From Deinandra increscens subsp. villosa (taxonomy: Eukaryota > Streptophyta > Magnoliopsida > Asterales > Asteraceae), in assembly GCA_039602395.1 (NCBI GenBank), contig JBCNJP010000003.1:19182956-19246955 (forward strand): DNA of 64,000 nucleotides, given 5' to 3'. The notes beneath the pieces are model-generated. The model made no database searches. It saw nothing but the letters and a program-made list of their open reading frames with translations, and was not told the origin of the DNA. Shown here in pieces: positions 35,201 to 47,052 of the stretch. The translations under genes and the position numbers were made by a program. The number at the start of each line of letters is the position of its first letter. The first letter of the stretch is position 1.

Positions 35201-38200
35201 CTAGCAGTATTCCTGCATCTGCTCAATCTATCAGTTTTGCAAATTTTGCAGGTATCATGGCCTGTAATTCTCAAACTTTGGCTTCTAATTGGATCATTGA
35301 TACAGGGGCTTCTGATCATATGTGTGCTAATATTCATTTTTTTTCTCACATTTCCTCTTTATCAAAACCAATTCAAATCTATCTTCCTAATTCTCAAGTT
35401 TTAACTGTCAACAGTTATGGTTCCATCATTCTCAATTCTCATTTGACTCTTTCTAATGTCCTATATGTTCCAGAATTTAAACACAATTTGTTATCTGTTC
35501 GAAGACTATGCAAAGATACTCATGGAATTGTGTTTTTCTCTCATTCTGCCTGTTTCTTGCAGGCCCCTTCAATGAAGAGGCCACTGGAACTTGGTAGCTT
35601 AATGCATGGGCTATATCTTCTCAATTCCAATCCAGTTTTGTTGTCTGATAATTCTTGTCATTCTGTAATAACCAGTGATATTTGGCATTGTAGACTTGGT
35701 CATTTGCCTTTACACAAATTACATAAAATGTTTCCTAATCTTTCTAGCAATAAAACTATTCCCTGTGATATATGTCCAAAGGCAAAACAACACTGTTTGT
35801 CTTTTCCTAAAAGCCATATTAAAACTGTTAAAGTGTTTGATCTTATTCATGTTGACACTTGGGGACCATATAATACTCCTACATATGATGGTCACAGATA
35901 TTTTATCACTATTGTTGATGATTTTAGTAGGACTACTTGGACTCATCTTTTGAGTACTAAAGGTAGTGCATCTTTGATTCTTCAAAGTTTCATTTTAATG
36001 ATCAAAACCCAGTTTGGTACTATGGTTAAAACTATTAGATCAGACAATGCACTTGAACTTGGTTCTAGTCAGTTCATGACCAAATTTTTTCAAGAACATG
36101 GCATCATTCATCAAACAAGTTGTGCAGGTGTCCCACAGCAAAATGGAGTAGTTGAAAGGAAGCACAAGCATTTGCTAGAAACATGCAGAGCTTTACTTTT
36201 TCAATCTAAGCTTCCTCTCACTTTTTGGGGTGATTGTTTGTTAACTGCTACCTATTTGATCAATCTGTTTCCAATAGCAGTTTTAAATCATCAGTCTCCT
36301 TATCAAGTTCTTCATGGTACACCACCTTCATATTCTCATTTGAGAGCTTTTGGGTGTTTATGTTATGTCTCTACTTCCAAATCTGGTAGAGACAAATTAC
36401 AACCCAGAGCACACCCTGCAGTTTTTGTTGGATATCCTTTTGGTACTAAAGGATATAAGATTTTTGATTTGATCACTCATAAATTCTCTGTTTCCGGAAA
36501 TCTTATCTTTCATGAATCTATTTTTCCTTCTATTTCTTCTAATATTCCTTCCACTTTGTTTCCTTCAATACCTGTTTCTTCAGCTTTGTTTGATGATCCT
36601 ATTATTCCTTCCACTTCCCCTTTCACTCCTCATGTTCCTTCTGTTTCAACTCCTTCTTCTTCTCCCAATCCTTCTTCTCCTTCTCTCAATATTCCTTCTC
36701 CCAATTCTTCATCATCACCTGCATCACCTGTTGATGTTTCTCCTCTTATTCAAAATTCTCTCATTCCTGTTAGAAAGTCTACCAGGACTGTTTATCCTCC
36801 TTCCTATCTCCAGGATTATGAATGCAATCATGTTCACACCTCTGATGTTCCCATGTTTTCTGATGATTAACTTCATGCCTGTCTTGCCTCTACTTCCTTT
36901 CCTTTTCCTAATCTTTCTTCTTGTTCCCAAGCTTTTCTTGCTAATCTTCAAATGATCACTGAGCCTACATCTTATAAAGAGGCAGCTTCTATTCCTGAGT
37001 GGCAAGAGGCTATGAATGCAGAATTTACTGCATTAAATGCCACCAACACATGGGACATTGTGGAATTACCTCCTAGGAAGAAGCCTATCAGGTGTAAATG
37101 GGTGTATAAAGTCAAGTATAATGCCGATGGATCCGTGGAAAGATGCAAGGCTAGACTGGTTGTTAGAGGAGACACTCAGGTAGAGGGTATTGATTTTACA
37201 GAAACTTTTTCTCCTGTCATCAAAATGACAACAATTAGAGCTTTGATTTGTGTTGCTACTAAACAACATTGGGAAATGCATCAATTAGATGTCAATAATG
37301 CATTTCTTCATGGTGATTTGGATGAAGAAATTTATATGACATTTCCTCCTGGTATGACTGCTGATAGTCCTCATAAAGTTCTCAAGTTGAAAAAATCACT
37401 TTATGGTCTCAAACAGGCTTCTAGGCAGTGGTATGGTAAGCTTTCTCATGCTTTGAAATCCAGGGGATATGTCAGGTCCCCTAATGATTATTCCTTGTTT
37501 TCCAAAACTATGTGATCTTCTGTTGTACACTTAGCAGTTTATGTTGATGACATCTTGCTCACAGGCAATAATTCTGATGAGATCATTGCTCTGAAATCTT
37601 TTCTAAATGATACTTTTAAGATCAACGATTTGGGTTTCTTGAACTACTTCTTGGGTATAGAATTAATCAAAATTCCCACTGGTCTTATAATGACTCAAAG
37701 ATCTTTTGCTACTACTCTCCTCAAGGAATTTGATTCCTTTTCTGTCACTCCTGTTTCTTCTCCTCTACCTCCTTCCTTATCTTTGAAACCTGATGATGGC
37801 ATTTTATTGTCTGATCCTCTTGCTTATAGAAAACTTATAGGCAAGCTCAACTATCTCACACATACCAGGCCTGATCTCTCCTTTACTGTTCAATACTTAA
37901 GCCAGTTCATGCAGCATCCTCATCAACCTCACATGGATGCAGCCTTACATACTCTGAGATATATCAAAGGTTCCATTGATCAAGGCTTATTTTTTAATTC
38001 TACCTCAGATTTTTCCTTAGCTGCATACTGTGATTCTGATTGGGCTGCTTGCCCAATCACGAGGCGGTCTGTTAGTGGATATTTCATCTCCTTAGGAGGC
38101 TGTCCCATTTCTTGGAAGTCAAAAAAGCAACCCACTATATCCTTAAGCTCAGCTGAAGCTGAGTATCGTTCTATGCGAAGAGTCACAGCTGAATTGGCTT

Positions 38201-38520
38201 GGTTGACCCGTTTATTAGCAGAATTTCAAGTCCCTAATATTCTTCCTGTCCCACTCAAATGTGACAATCAGGCTGCTATTCATATCGCCAAAAATCCTAT
38301 TTTTCACGAGAGAACCAAGCATATTGAGATTGATTGTCACTTTGTAAGGGATAAAGTTCAAGATGGTTTGATTAAGCTTGTGCATACTCCTACTCACTCT
38401 CAACTTGCAGATGTGTTTACCAAGAGCCTCCCTAGAGCTTGCCATCAGTTTCATGTCTCCAAGTTGGGTTTGGCAAACTCCAACTTGCGGGGGTCTGTTA
38501 CCGGGTCACATGATGAACAA
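35188..38520 (+). pseudogene. Copia pol: protease, integrase, RT, RNase H with two in-frame stops
   Basis: One frame holds all domains. The protease has WIIDTGASDHM (catalytic D-T/S-G-A). The pre-integrase domain has WHCRLGHLPLHKL and CDICPKAKQ. The integrase core has LIHVDTWGPY, IRSDNALEL and GVPQQNGVVERKH. The RT has [34 protein letters not shown] and, after the second stop, YVDDILLTG. The RNase H has YCDSDWAACP, SAEAEYRSM and ADVFTKSLP. Stops lie at 36868-36870 (TAA, between integrase and RT) and 37513-37515 (TGA, just before Y-V-D-D). The Ser/Pro-rich linker at about 36500-36800 is low-complexity. Apart from the stops the frame is intact. Confidence 0.93.
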
Positions 38521-38831
38521 AATAAAAATAAAAAGGAGCCGGGGTTCGAACTAATGCTGCTACACAAATTCAACCAAGTTATAACAAACCGGGTTAAACC
38601 CGTGTGCTCACTGTTTTGTTACAAGATCCGCGTGCTTATGTTTGTATGGGTCGGAGGCAGTTAGAAGTTTGTTATTTAAACTTTACCATAGTTTAGTTAA
38701 CTTAACCTCTGGTTAATAGTTAGTTGGTAGTTAGCAGTGTTAGTTTGTATATATGATAGATTTTCAGCTGTGCAATGCAATGAAGATACTTCAATTGCTC
38801 AATTTGTTCTCTCGTTTACTTTCTCTCAACA
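38496..38831 (+). repeat. 3' LTR of the young Copia element
   Basis: A 336-bp direct repeat of the 5' LTR, preceded by CTTGCGGGGGTC (polypurine tract) and followed by the target duplication CTACT. Confidence 0.96.
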
Positions 38832-38938
38832 CTACTCGAGTCTAAACAACCTCACTCAAAAATCCTAATAGTTTGTTAACAACTAAATAAAGTTATTGAA
38901 CACTAGAAAGAGTCCCTTGAAGTGTTAGGATAACCGTT

Positions 38939-39438
38939 NNNNNNNNNNNNNNNNNNNNNNNNNNNNNNNNNNNNNNNNNNNNNNNNNNNNNNNNNNNNNN
39001 NNNNNNNNNNNNNNNNNNNNNNNNNNNNNNNNNNNNNNNNNNNNNNNNNNNNNNNNNNNNNNNNNNNNNNNNNNNNNNNNNNNNNNNNNNNNNNNNNNNN
39101 NNNNNNNNNNNNNNNNNNNNNNNNNNNNNNNNNNNNNNNNNNNNNNNNNNNNNNNNNNNNNNNNNNNNNNNNNNNNNNNNNNNNNNNNNNNNNNNNNNNN
39201 NNNNNNNNNNNNNNNNNNNNNNNNNNNNNNNNNNNNNNNNNNNNNNNNNNNNNNNNNNNNNNNNNNNNNNNNNNNNNNNNNNNNNNNNNNNNNNNNNNNN
39301 NNNNNNNNNNNNNNNNNNNNNNNNNNNNNNNNNNNNNNNNNNNNNNNNNNNNNNNNNNNNNNNNNNNNNNNNNNNNNNNNNNNNNNNNNNNNNNNNNNNN
39401 NNNNNNNNNNNNNNNNNNNNNNNNNNNNNNNNNNNNNN
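38939..39438. other. Assembly gap (500 N)
   Basis: Exactly 500 N, a placeholder. The Harbinger-type frame to the right starts inside the gap, so the left part of that element is unseen. Confidence 0.98.
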
Positions 39439-39815
39439 GTGCAGATGTGGACGTTTTGATGAAAAAGAAGTTGGGCGAGTCTTCGTCCACCGCAAGGAGT
39501 TCGGCATCGGAAAAGACGTTGGAAATGATGTCGGATTTTCAAGCCAATTGGATCAAAGAAAGGGAGCTTAAGGCAAAGCTTCGGGACGAAACCTTTGGAA
39601 AGAAGCAAGCGATGTACGATGCGGTGAAAACTACAATGGAGGCTCAACGTCAAGTGATCGAGTTCAAACAAGCACGTGAACGACAAGAGAAAAAAACACG
39701 TGATCTCGAGATATTTATGAAACCGCATAATGATGTTGATCCTCAATTCCTACCGCTTGTTCTTGAACAAAAAAGAGAAATCGCGGAGGAATACGGATGG
39801 GATTGCAACTTTTAG
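39439..39815 (+). pseudogene. PIF/Harbinger-type accessory ORF, C-terminal part
   Basis: The open frame from the gap to the stop at 39815 is charged and helical (ASEKTLEMMSDFQANWIKER, ELKAKLRDETFGKK, EQKREIAEEYGWDCNF). It resembles the C-terminal domain of plant proteins often annotated as NAM-associated or GST T3-like, related to the Myb/SANT ORF that accompanies Harbinger transposases. The N-terminal Myb-like part would lie in the gap. Downstream a TIR-like end closes the element near 40084. It could instead be a domesticated host gene, but the TIR context favours a transposon. Confidence 0.7.
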
Positions 39816-40087
39816 TTGGTTTTTTTTTTAAATTGTAGTCGCCTTTTTTTTATTTTATTTCAAGTATTGTATCGTTTAATTTCTTAATATTAGTGGTTTG
39901 TTTTTTTTATAAAAGTTGTTAAAAAAAAAAAAACTAAATTTTCGGTGGCTTCCAAGCCACACCACAACCATACCATGTGGTGTGGCTTGAAGCCTTGCCC
40001 AATTTACCAATTTTGACATGTCGCAATATTATTCGGTGGGTAGCATGACTTGGGGAAGCCTTGTGGCAACCATACCCCCTCCCCTTA
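39816..40087 (+). mobile_element. 3' end of a PIF/Harbinger-like element with hairpin and TTA target site
   Basis: After the accessory ORF a near-perfect hairpin (arms 39947-39966 and 39976-39994, GGCTTCCAAGCCACACCACA against its inverse) is followed by a G/C-rich end CATACCCCCTCCCC (ending 40084) and TTA. G-initial TIRs and a 3-bp TTA/TAA target are typical of PIF/Harbinger. The matching left end is not visible before the gap. Confidence 0.55.
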
Positions 40088-40780
40088 GTTTAATATATGT
40101 TGCAGATGTGTTGCACAATTGTCAAACTATCCTTCAAATATTAAGATGGATGTTGTTTCATGGTAAAAATTTAACCTATCCAACCCAAAGTCATGATTCA
40201 GCTATCTTTTTTAACAAGAATATGTAAATATATTAATGCTAGGTTCATACGTTGTATACTTTATGTATACTTTATGGAACATTTCCTCTTGTCACTTAGT
40301 TCTTACTATAAAGAATAAAAACATGTTGCACACATAATATGAATATATTGTGAAGAAAACATGAACCGATGAGGTCACAACTAAATAAATAAACTATAAT
40401 AATGAACATAGTAACACCATATGTGTTCTGCCTGTAAAATAAAGAAATTGAGATCAAGTCGTAAACTTGATAGGATGCCATGAAATTTAGATGGTGATGG
40501 GTGTTGATACTTTGAATGGAATTTTAGTCATTAAAACCCGACCTGACCCGAAAAGTCTACAAAGAGATGATGAAAATCCGAGCACCTAAAAAAAGCGACC
40601 CCATGAAATAACCAAAATCACATAATCAGTTGATTATTGTAACAATCGTATCACCTATTCAAGTATTTAACAAGATTAACAACAAAAATAAATCTATTTT
40701 AAATGGAAGAACAGTTCTCAAAAATCTATTTTAGTCAAATCTGTTTTAATCACTTCTTTTCTGAACCAATAAATAAAGGA
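40088..40780 (-). other. Intergenic / 3' flank of the hemoglobin gene
   Basis: No gene is seen. The part next to 40781 should contain the 3' UTR of the minus-strand hemoglobin gene. Confidence 0.5.
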
Positions 40781-42412
40781 TTAAACTGCAGCTGGTTTGT
40801 TATCTCCATGTTTACAAGGTGGAGTTCCTTGGTTTTCATTCTTCAGATCATTTCCAGCCACCAAAAAGTATGCAGTATGCCTACAAACCAACCAAAAATG
40901 TATAAAATTTTCTGAAAACAATATGCGATAAACAAACCTATAACCATGGCAAAAAAAAAGCAAAAAAAAAAAAAGAAAAGAGCCATCTCTACCTGAAGAA
41001 ATTTAGCATTCTGGTTTTTGATTCATGATCAATATCATTGGTGTTATCTAATGCTTGTTGCATGTGGTGTAGCCACCTCTCCGCCGCCTTATGAGTCACC
41101 GGAAATGGGCGGTGACGGCCTATAAGAGCTGGGTGACCTGGACATAAGCGTTTTCGAGTTAATACAACTTTTTTGGCATAAACTATTTGTTTTTATTTTT
41201 AGTTTTAAATTACACATAAGTGTCTGCAATAACTATAACATATAACATATTGTATAATGTATATACTTGAAGATAGGCTAAATTATGCTAACCTTTCCTT
41301 TGAGAGTACAAAGGAGGCCCTCCCATTCTTTGCACAAAAAACTCATACTGATTCTGAATTGCATCTTCCTTATTAGAATCCGCAAAAATAGACCTAAACC
41401 ACTCTTCTTGATCATCATAAACCCTAGTTTACATCCAAACAAAACCCTTGTCATTAAATTATTTCAAGAACTCCAAAGTAGTACTACTCTGAGTTGACTT
41501 TATGTAGTCAAACAAGTCATTTTACTTGATTTGAAATCAAGAAAGATTTGATCAAACTGAAGATGAAACACTTGGAGGTTTTGTTTGTCTTCTTCTAGTT
41601 CTAGAAAGGGAACTTATCACAAATATAATGATTGAAATGATAAGCAGTAAATCCAAAGTATTGCTACTCTGAGTTGACTTTATGTAGTCAAACAAGTCAT
41701 ATACTTGATTTGAATTAATGCAGAATCACTTAACTAGAGGGGAAACAAGAGTAATATGCTAAATTCAGAGAAAATCTTCAAGCCAACATACACATCATTT
41801 CATAAAGGGTAAAAAGTGTTGTGATTTTAGTATCATCATTACTGTTTTAGAATAATTAGATTTTCTTGAGACCTTCAAATGAGAGTAAATATTGATATGG
41901 AGAATTCATTTGGTCTATTAGATACACAAGTTCAAGTTATAAATTCAATGATCATTTTCACAATTTTGACCTGAAAGTCAAAATTCATTTCTTGATTCGG
42001 ATCAAAAGTAGCTAAAGAGAACTTCAATCAACCAATCTAAAGCATCAAAACAGATCGCAAATCTCCATACTCATTAGTTCAAAAAGAACAATACTATAAA
42101 ACTATAAAAGCAGCAAAAAGAGTTGTAACTTGTGTTATATGTTTGACTATTACAGGTCAAACCTGTTACTTTTCAAACCATAAGTTTAGTAACATGCCAA
42201 GTTTCCCAGAAACAATTGCAGAAATAGATAGACATGAAAACAATGAGTTTGATATGAGAAATTGAAGACGAAAACCTGGTGTAGAAATCGGTGGATAGAT
42301 TGATGAAAGCCTGAAGCCCTAGCTTCTCGAAAAGATTAACTTCGTCGATGGCGAAGGCGTCTTCCTGCTTCACGCCGCTCCATTCGGAAGCCTTCTGTTG
42401 CAGAGTCTGCAT
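40781..42412 (-). CDS. GLB3: 2/2 (truncated) hemoglobin, GLB3-type
   Basis: Four exons on the minus strand: 42412-42276, 41423-41293, 41137-40993 and 40880-40781, all with GT-AG introns. They total 513 nt and 170 aa, against about 175 for Arabidopsis GLB3. The N-terminus ([14 protein letters not shown], then [13 protein letters not shown]) and the whole run match the plant 2/2 hemoglobin family: [48 protein letters not shown] and [14 protein letters not shown]. The proximal histidine should be in the HRPFPVTH region. These proteins bind heme and O2/NO in the cytosol and have been linked to NO handling and low-oxygen responses. The frame is intact. Intron 1 (852 bp) contains a 60-bp direct repeat. 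An L1 LINE ends only about 240 bp upstream of the start codon. Confidence 0.95.
41473..41711. repeat. Direct repeat in GLB3 intron 1
   Basis: The block CTCTGAGTTGACTTTATGTA plus flanks (about 55-60 bp) occurs at 41473-41531 and 41654-41711 with a few differences. Confidence 0.85.
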
Positions 42413-42650
42413 ATCGCCGATTGGATTGCAGGAAGTATGGGTGGTTGTATTTATAGGCTGGTTGGCGGCGCGTGGGAGGAACGCTTTTCTTGGGAATTGA
42501 TGGAGTCAAAACCCCCAACGACTATGACACACAGAAATGGGGGTTGAAGAATCTGTGGGCTCGCTAAATCTTTATAGTATTCGCTGTTTTGCAAGATTAG
42601 TAGGAACCGGATTCGGTTGGATTTAATCCAATGAGTGGGTAATCATTGGA

Positions 42651-45600
42651 TTATTATTATTTTTTTTTTTGGGATTTTCAACCGCGATTATATTAAGAGG
42701 GACAAACTCCTAGTAAGAAGCTAGAGCAACCAAGAATAAAGACATTACATCGAAAAAGATAACCATTCAGCCCAACCAATCGAACGATCCGAACAACGAT
42801 TACAATACCAAAGAAAACTCCAAATCTTAATTTCACATAAAACCCTTTGCACCTAAGGTGGCCTATGATTAAAGATAGCATTGTTCCTCTAGATCCAAAT
42901 GCACCAAACACCAGTCAGAAAAATGATAGACATCGTCGTCTTCTTCCACGTGGGGAAGGAAAAAGAGTTGTGAACTTTTAGCAAGTCATCCACCGAGAAA
43001 GCAAAGACCGAAGGGAGACGACACCACTGCGTCACGAGTTACCAGACCGTATCGAAAAATTGATAACAAGTGAACAGATGGCTCACCGACTCCATCCCGT
43101 CACCACAAAGCTCACACGCATCTAAGAGCACACAAATGTTCCTATAAGATAAAACATCATTCGTGGGGAGACGGTCCGGCGCCGCGCGCCAAGCCAAGAC
43201 ATTCAACTTCGTCGAAACACATTTATTCCACACAAAACTAGAAGGTATGTCGCTGGCCATCAGATACAAAATGGCCCTTTTCAACGATTTAACCGTAAAT
43301 TTCCCATCGGTTTCGTCCGTCTATCTCCACACCCCATTAACCAAGGACAGTTTCTCATGTAGTCTTATACCCCACTGCCAAGAGTAGAAATTGATTTGGC
43401 GATTGGCCCTCCACATCCCAGTAGCAGCAGGTTGCAAAGGAATGAGAGGAGGAGGAACAGACCTCGAATGAATGCTAAAAATCACTCTGCGCCATAGCTT
43501 GTCCGGCTCCTAATTGAACCTCCAAATCCACTTCGCGAGCATGCTTATATTAGTCATTTCCAAAGCAACCAACCCTAATCCCCCGTCTTTTTTGGGCCTA
43601 AGGACTTTGTCCGAGCCACCCAATGGATCTTGACTTGTTCCGAGTTGCCGCCCCAAATAAAATTGAAACGAATTCTTTGCAAAGATTCTAAAACACATTT
43701 TGAAGCCTAATAAAGAGAGAAAAAATAAGTTGGAATACATTCCATTACCAACTTAATAAGAACGAAGCGACCACCCATAGAGAGATGTTTGGCTTTCCAA
43801 ACCGAAAAACGATGTTGGAAGGTGTCAATGATCTTTTTCCAATGTTTTTTCAAATTCATGTTCGCCCCAACTGTAACAGCCCAGACCCGTCGCACCAAGA
43901 TATTGTCCGCTTTGGCAGCCGGCATGCCCTCAGGCATCCGCCCCTCACGGATTTAAAACGCGTCTTGGTAGGGGAGGTATCCACACCCTTATAAAGGCAT
44001 GCTTAGTTCCCCTCCCCACCAATGTGGGATGTTACAATCCTCCCCCCTTAGGGGACCAGCGTCCTCGCTGGCACACTGGCCGACGACTAGCTCTGATACC
44101 ATCTGTAACAGCCCAGACCCGTCGCACCAAGATATTGTCCGCTTTGGCAGCCGACATGCCCTCAGGCATCCGCCCCTCACGGATTTAAAACGCGTCTTGG
44201 TAGGGGAGGTATCCACACCCTTATAAAGGCATGCTTAGTTCCCCTCCCCACCATTGTGGGATGTTACACCAACCAACATGCCAAGATAGTCGAAGGGGAA
44301 ATCGGTAACCTTACACCTGAACAAGGCCGCCTTAGCATCAACATCTGACATAACCACATTAATCCCCGTCAACCCACACTTATGAAGATTGACCCTTAGC
44401 CCGGAAACGAGAAAAGAATCCCCATAAAAGTCGTCTCAAATTGAGGAAATTACTCATCAACCATTGCCCCAAAATCATCACGTCATCCGCAAAGAGAAGA
44501 TGAGAGATGACCGGGCCATGTTGAGGGAGTTGAATACCATGAAAAATACCCATGCTCAAAGCTTTGAACATCAACCAATGGAAAGCTTCCATTGCAATAA
44601 TAAAAATGTAGGGTGATGGCGGGTCGCCTTGCCTAACGCCTTTATACCACAAACTCTCCGGAAGGAGACCCGCTCACAAGCACGGAAGATCTAGAAGCGA
44701 CTAACACACCCCGCACCCACAATCGCTATCTCAGGGGAAAATTCTTTGATTGAGGATCGAATCAATGAAGTCCTAATCCAGAGAATCATAAGCTTTATTA
44801 AAATCAATTTTAAAAATTAAAGCTTTGAATTTACCTTTTTCAACCATGAAAGAATCTCATTAATAATGAGAGGCCCATCGACGATATTGCGACCCGTCAC
44901 GAACGCCATTTGGGTGTCCGAAATAATGTTATTTATAACTTTTTTAATCCGATTCGCCAGTACTTTAGATACCACTTTGGTTATGCAACCCATAAGAGTG
45001 ATAGGACAGAAATCCCCAAACGATTGCGGGTCCTCAATTTTAGAAATAAGGCAAATAAAGGAAGAAATACAACTTTTTCTAAACATCTCGTCGCAATAAA
45101 TACTGTCCAAAACAACTTTGAAATCACTTCCCAGCAATGCCAAAAAATGATTAATGAACCGAAAATTATATCCATCCGGATCGGGGGCTTTATCAGAACC
45201 ACAATCTGAAACCGCCGACTTAACTTCCTCAATGGAGAAAGGAACAATGAGCTCTGTAGCGTCGGTGGGCGATAATTGATGAATTCCAAGACACCGCAAC
45301 ATTGGCCTCCGACCACTACATGATTGGAATTTATGTTGAAAGATGATCCGAGTCTGATTCTTTATTTCTTTGGGCTCCATGATCCTTAAGTTCTCGTACC
45401 GAATACCACTAATGCGATTGGTGGCGCATTTGGCTCTCATGATGCCATGAAAGAAAGCCAAATTTTCATCACCCTCGATAGCCAACGGATTCTAGCTTTT
45501 TGGGCAAGGTTCGCCCAGTGATTACTGAAAAGTGAATCCAGATCCTTTTTGTTGCGACCCCTTTCTTCCAATTCATTAAAGGAGAGCACCCTGACTTCTG

Positions 45601-46530
45601 AGGTAGCATCCCATTTTTGATATTTAAGTTCGAGATCACATATTTCAGCATTCACCTTATCTCTAGCTTGAAATGACCATTTCTTCAGCTCCTCCTTAAT
45701 GCATTTCAACTTGCAATGTAAGACATGATCCGGTTTGCCTATAATTTTACACCTAGCAATAGCACTGCTCACAACATTATAAATCTCCGGGTGGGACAGC
45801 CATGACGAGAAGAATCTGAATGGCGTGGGTCCAAAATCCATTGAAGAAGTTTGGAGAATCAAGGGGTTATGATCGGACCAGAGTCGCGGAGCCGCAACAA
45901 GAGAAGCATTCGGCCATTTGTGAAAAAGTCGTTGCAAACCAAACACCGATCAATCTTACTGAAGTTGATGCCTTGGTCGTAGGAGAAGATGAATCGCGAA
46001 CCTCCCATATTGTATTCCATCAAACTAGCCTTCTCAATAAAATCATTGAAAACCTCCACCCCTTTAGCGTTGAAAACCGAGTATAAACCATCCTCAGGAT
46101 ATCGAACTTCATTAAAATCATTAATTAACACCCAAAGGCCAGAATGTGATCCATAATCTCCAAAATCTGATCCCAAAGAGCCCGCTTACCATGAGCAGAT
46201 TGCGGGGCATAAATGTATATCACATTAATCACACACTGAAACCCCACCAGAATACTCGAAACAATCAGAAGATTAAGGTGTTTAACACAGGCCTACACCG
46301 AGAAAATAGTCGGATTCCAGATGGAGATAATACCCCCCGAGCTCCCCGACGCCGGACACCTGTCCCAATCATAGGTCTGATTGCCCCACAGGCTACAAAT
46401 AGGGCACCGCGAAGCTTCTGAAACTTTGCTTTCTTGAATAAAAAGAAAGGATGGTTTGTGAGAATACTTTAATTGAGATATCCACTCCACTTTAGATCTG
46501 CCCAACCCCTGTTGTTGTAGATTCAAGATC
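42651..46530 (-). mobile_element. L1-type LINE, ORF2 to poly(A), 5' part separated by an insertion
   Basis: Minus-strand ORF2 is recognisable in pieces. The endonuclease has NLQQQGLGRSKVEWISQL, FLFIQESK, LINDFNEVRYPEDG, INFSKIDRCLV and SDHNPLIL. The reverse transcriptase has APDPDGYNFRFI, ITLMGCITKVVSKVLANRI, GVRQGDPPSPYIF and catalytic HLLFADDVMILG. The C-terminus has HLSMGGRFVLIK, KKDGGLGL and the zinc-binding zf-RVT end VWNKCVSTKLNVLAWRA, CELCG. Frameshifts and stops are frequent, so it is dead. A T-run at 42660-42670 on the plus strand is its poly(A) tail. It is split by a TRIM (43872-44268), and its upstream part continues at 52449 beyond the LTR element at 46531-52448. Confidence 0.92.
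43872..44268 (-). mobile_element. TRIM (terminal-repeat retrotransposon in miniature)
   Basis: Two 165-bp direct repeats (43872-44036 and 44104-44268) differ at about two positions and are flanked by the 5-bp target duplication CCAAC (43867-43871 and 44269-44273). On the minus strand each starts TGTAACATCCCAC and ends GGGCTGTTACA. The 67-bp interior holds the primer site TGGTATCAGAGC on the minus strand next to one repeat and the purine tract GGGGGGAG next to the other. It has no coding capacity, and its length and structure fit plant TRIMs. It is nested in the LINE reverse transcriptase region. Confidence 0.96.
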
Positions 46531-46978
46531 TGTGCGTCGTGTGAAGTATCAAGTCAAGACAAAGATCAAGATCAAGACAAGGTTGGCAACCCACTTTCAC
46601 CCGGACCACACAGGGTCGCTTGAACTACCATCCGGCTGAACTGGTTCCGCTTGAACCTGTTCTTCCGGTTCAACTAGCCACTCCGCTTGAACCTGTCCGC
46701 CTGGACTTCAACCGGACCAACTTCCGGTTGAACTTAAAAACAATAAGGCGGCTCTCAAGCGGCTCGCTACTCGATCTAGCTAATTCGAAAGAGAAACAAG
46801 TAATTAACCGATTGTTTTATTGATCAAACAAACAATGGCAATCAATAGACACTCAGAAATGACTCAGAGAATACACCACAGAAAACACACTTTAGCCGAA
46901 CCTGAGGTTCGGATCAGACGAACTTCAGGTTCGCCTGAGGTTTGGCCAGTCGCTATATATAGATGTTGTGTCTTTGGA
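46531..46978 (+). repeat. Scrambled 5' LTR of the gag-only element
   Basis: Compared with the 3' LTR, four blocks are seen. 46531-46585 is collinear (TGTGCGTCGTG to GACAAGGTTG). 46586-46772 is foreign: it is inverted GC-rich LTR sequence like that of the Copia element at 6873 (AATAAGGCGGCTCTCAAGCG). 46773-46895 is the inverted 3' half of this LTR. 46896-46978 is collinear again, with the GAACCTGAGGTTC palindrome and a CTATATATAG TATA box. Confidence 0.8.
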
Positions 46979-47052
46979 GGTTCGGACGATCAGAATTCAA
47001 TTTTTCAAAATGTCGGAATTTCAAGCGTTTTATGCAGAATGCAATGTAAACA

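Larger units (their letters stand above)
34302..38831 (+). mobile_element. Young Ty1/Copia retrotransposon, 4.5 kb
   Basis: LTRs of 337 and 336 bp (TGTTACC...CTCAACA) are flanked by a perfect 5-bp target duplication CTACT (34297-34301 and 38832-38836). By eye the LTRs differ at only about four or five places, mostly one short indel and three base changes, so the insertion is recent. A tRNA-Met primer site follows the 5' LTR and a polypurine stretch (GCGGGGGTC) precedes the 3' LTR. The order gag, protease, integrase, RT, RNase H is Copia. Two in-frame stops in pol and a deletion across the gag/protease border make it non-autonomous. The small size and short LTRs suggest an Ale/Retrofit-like lineage (inference). 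Confidence 0.96.

Noticed and set aside
36512..36955. Leu/Phe-rich open frame that could look like a membrane protein
   Set aside because: It is the alternate frame of the T/C-rich Ser/Pro linker of the Copia pol gene.
42336..42518. Minus-strand frame overlapping the GLB3 start
   Set aside because: It is the 5' UTR and first exon of GLB3 read in another frame.
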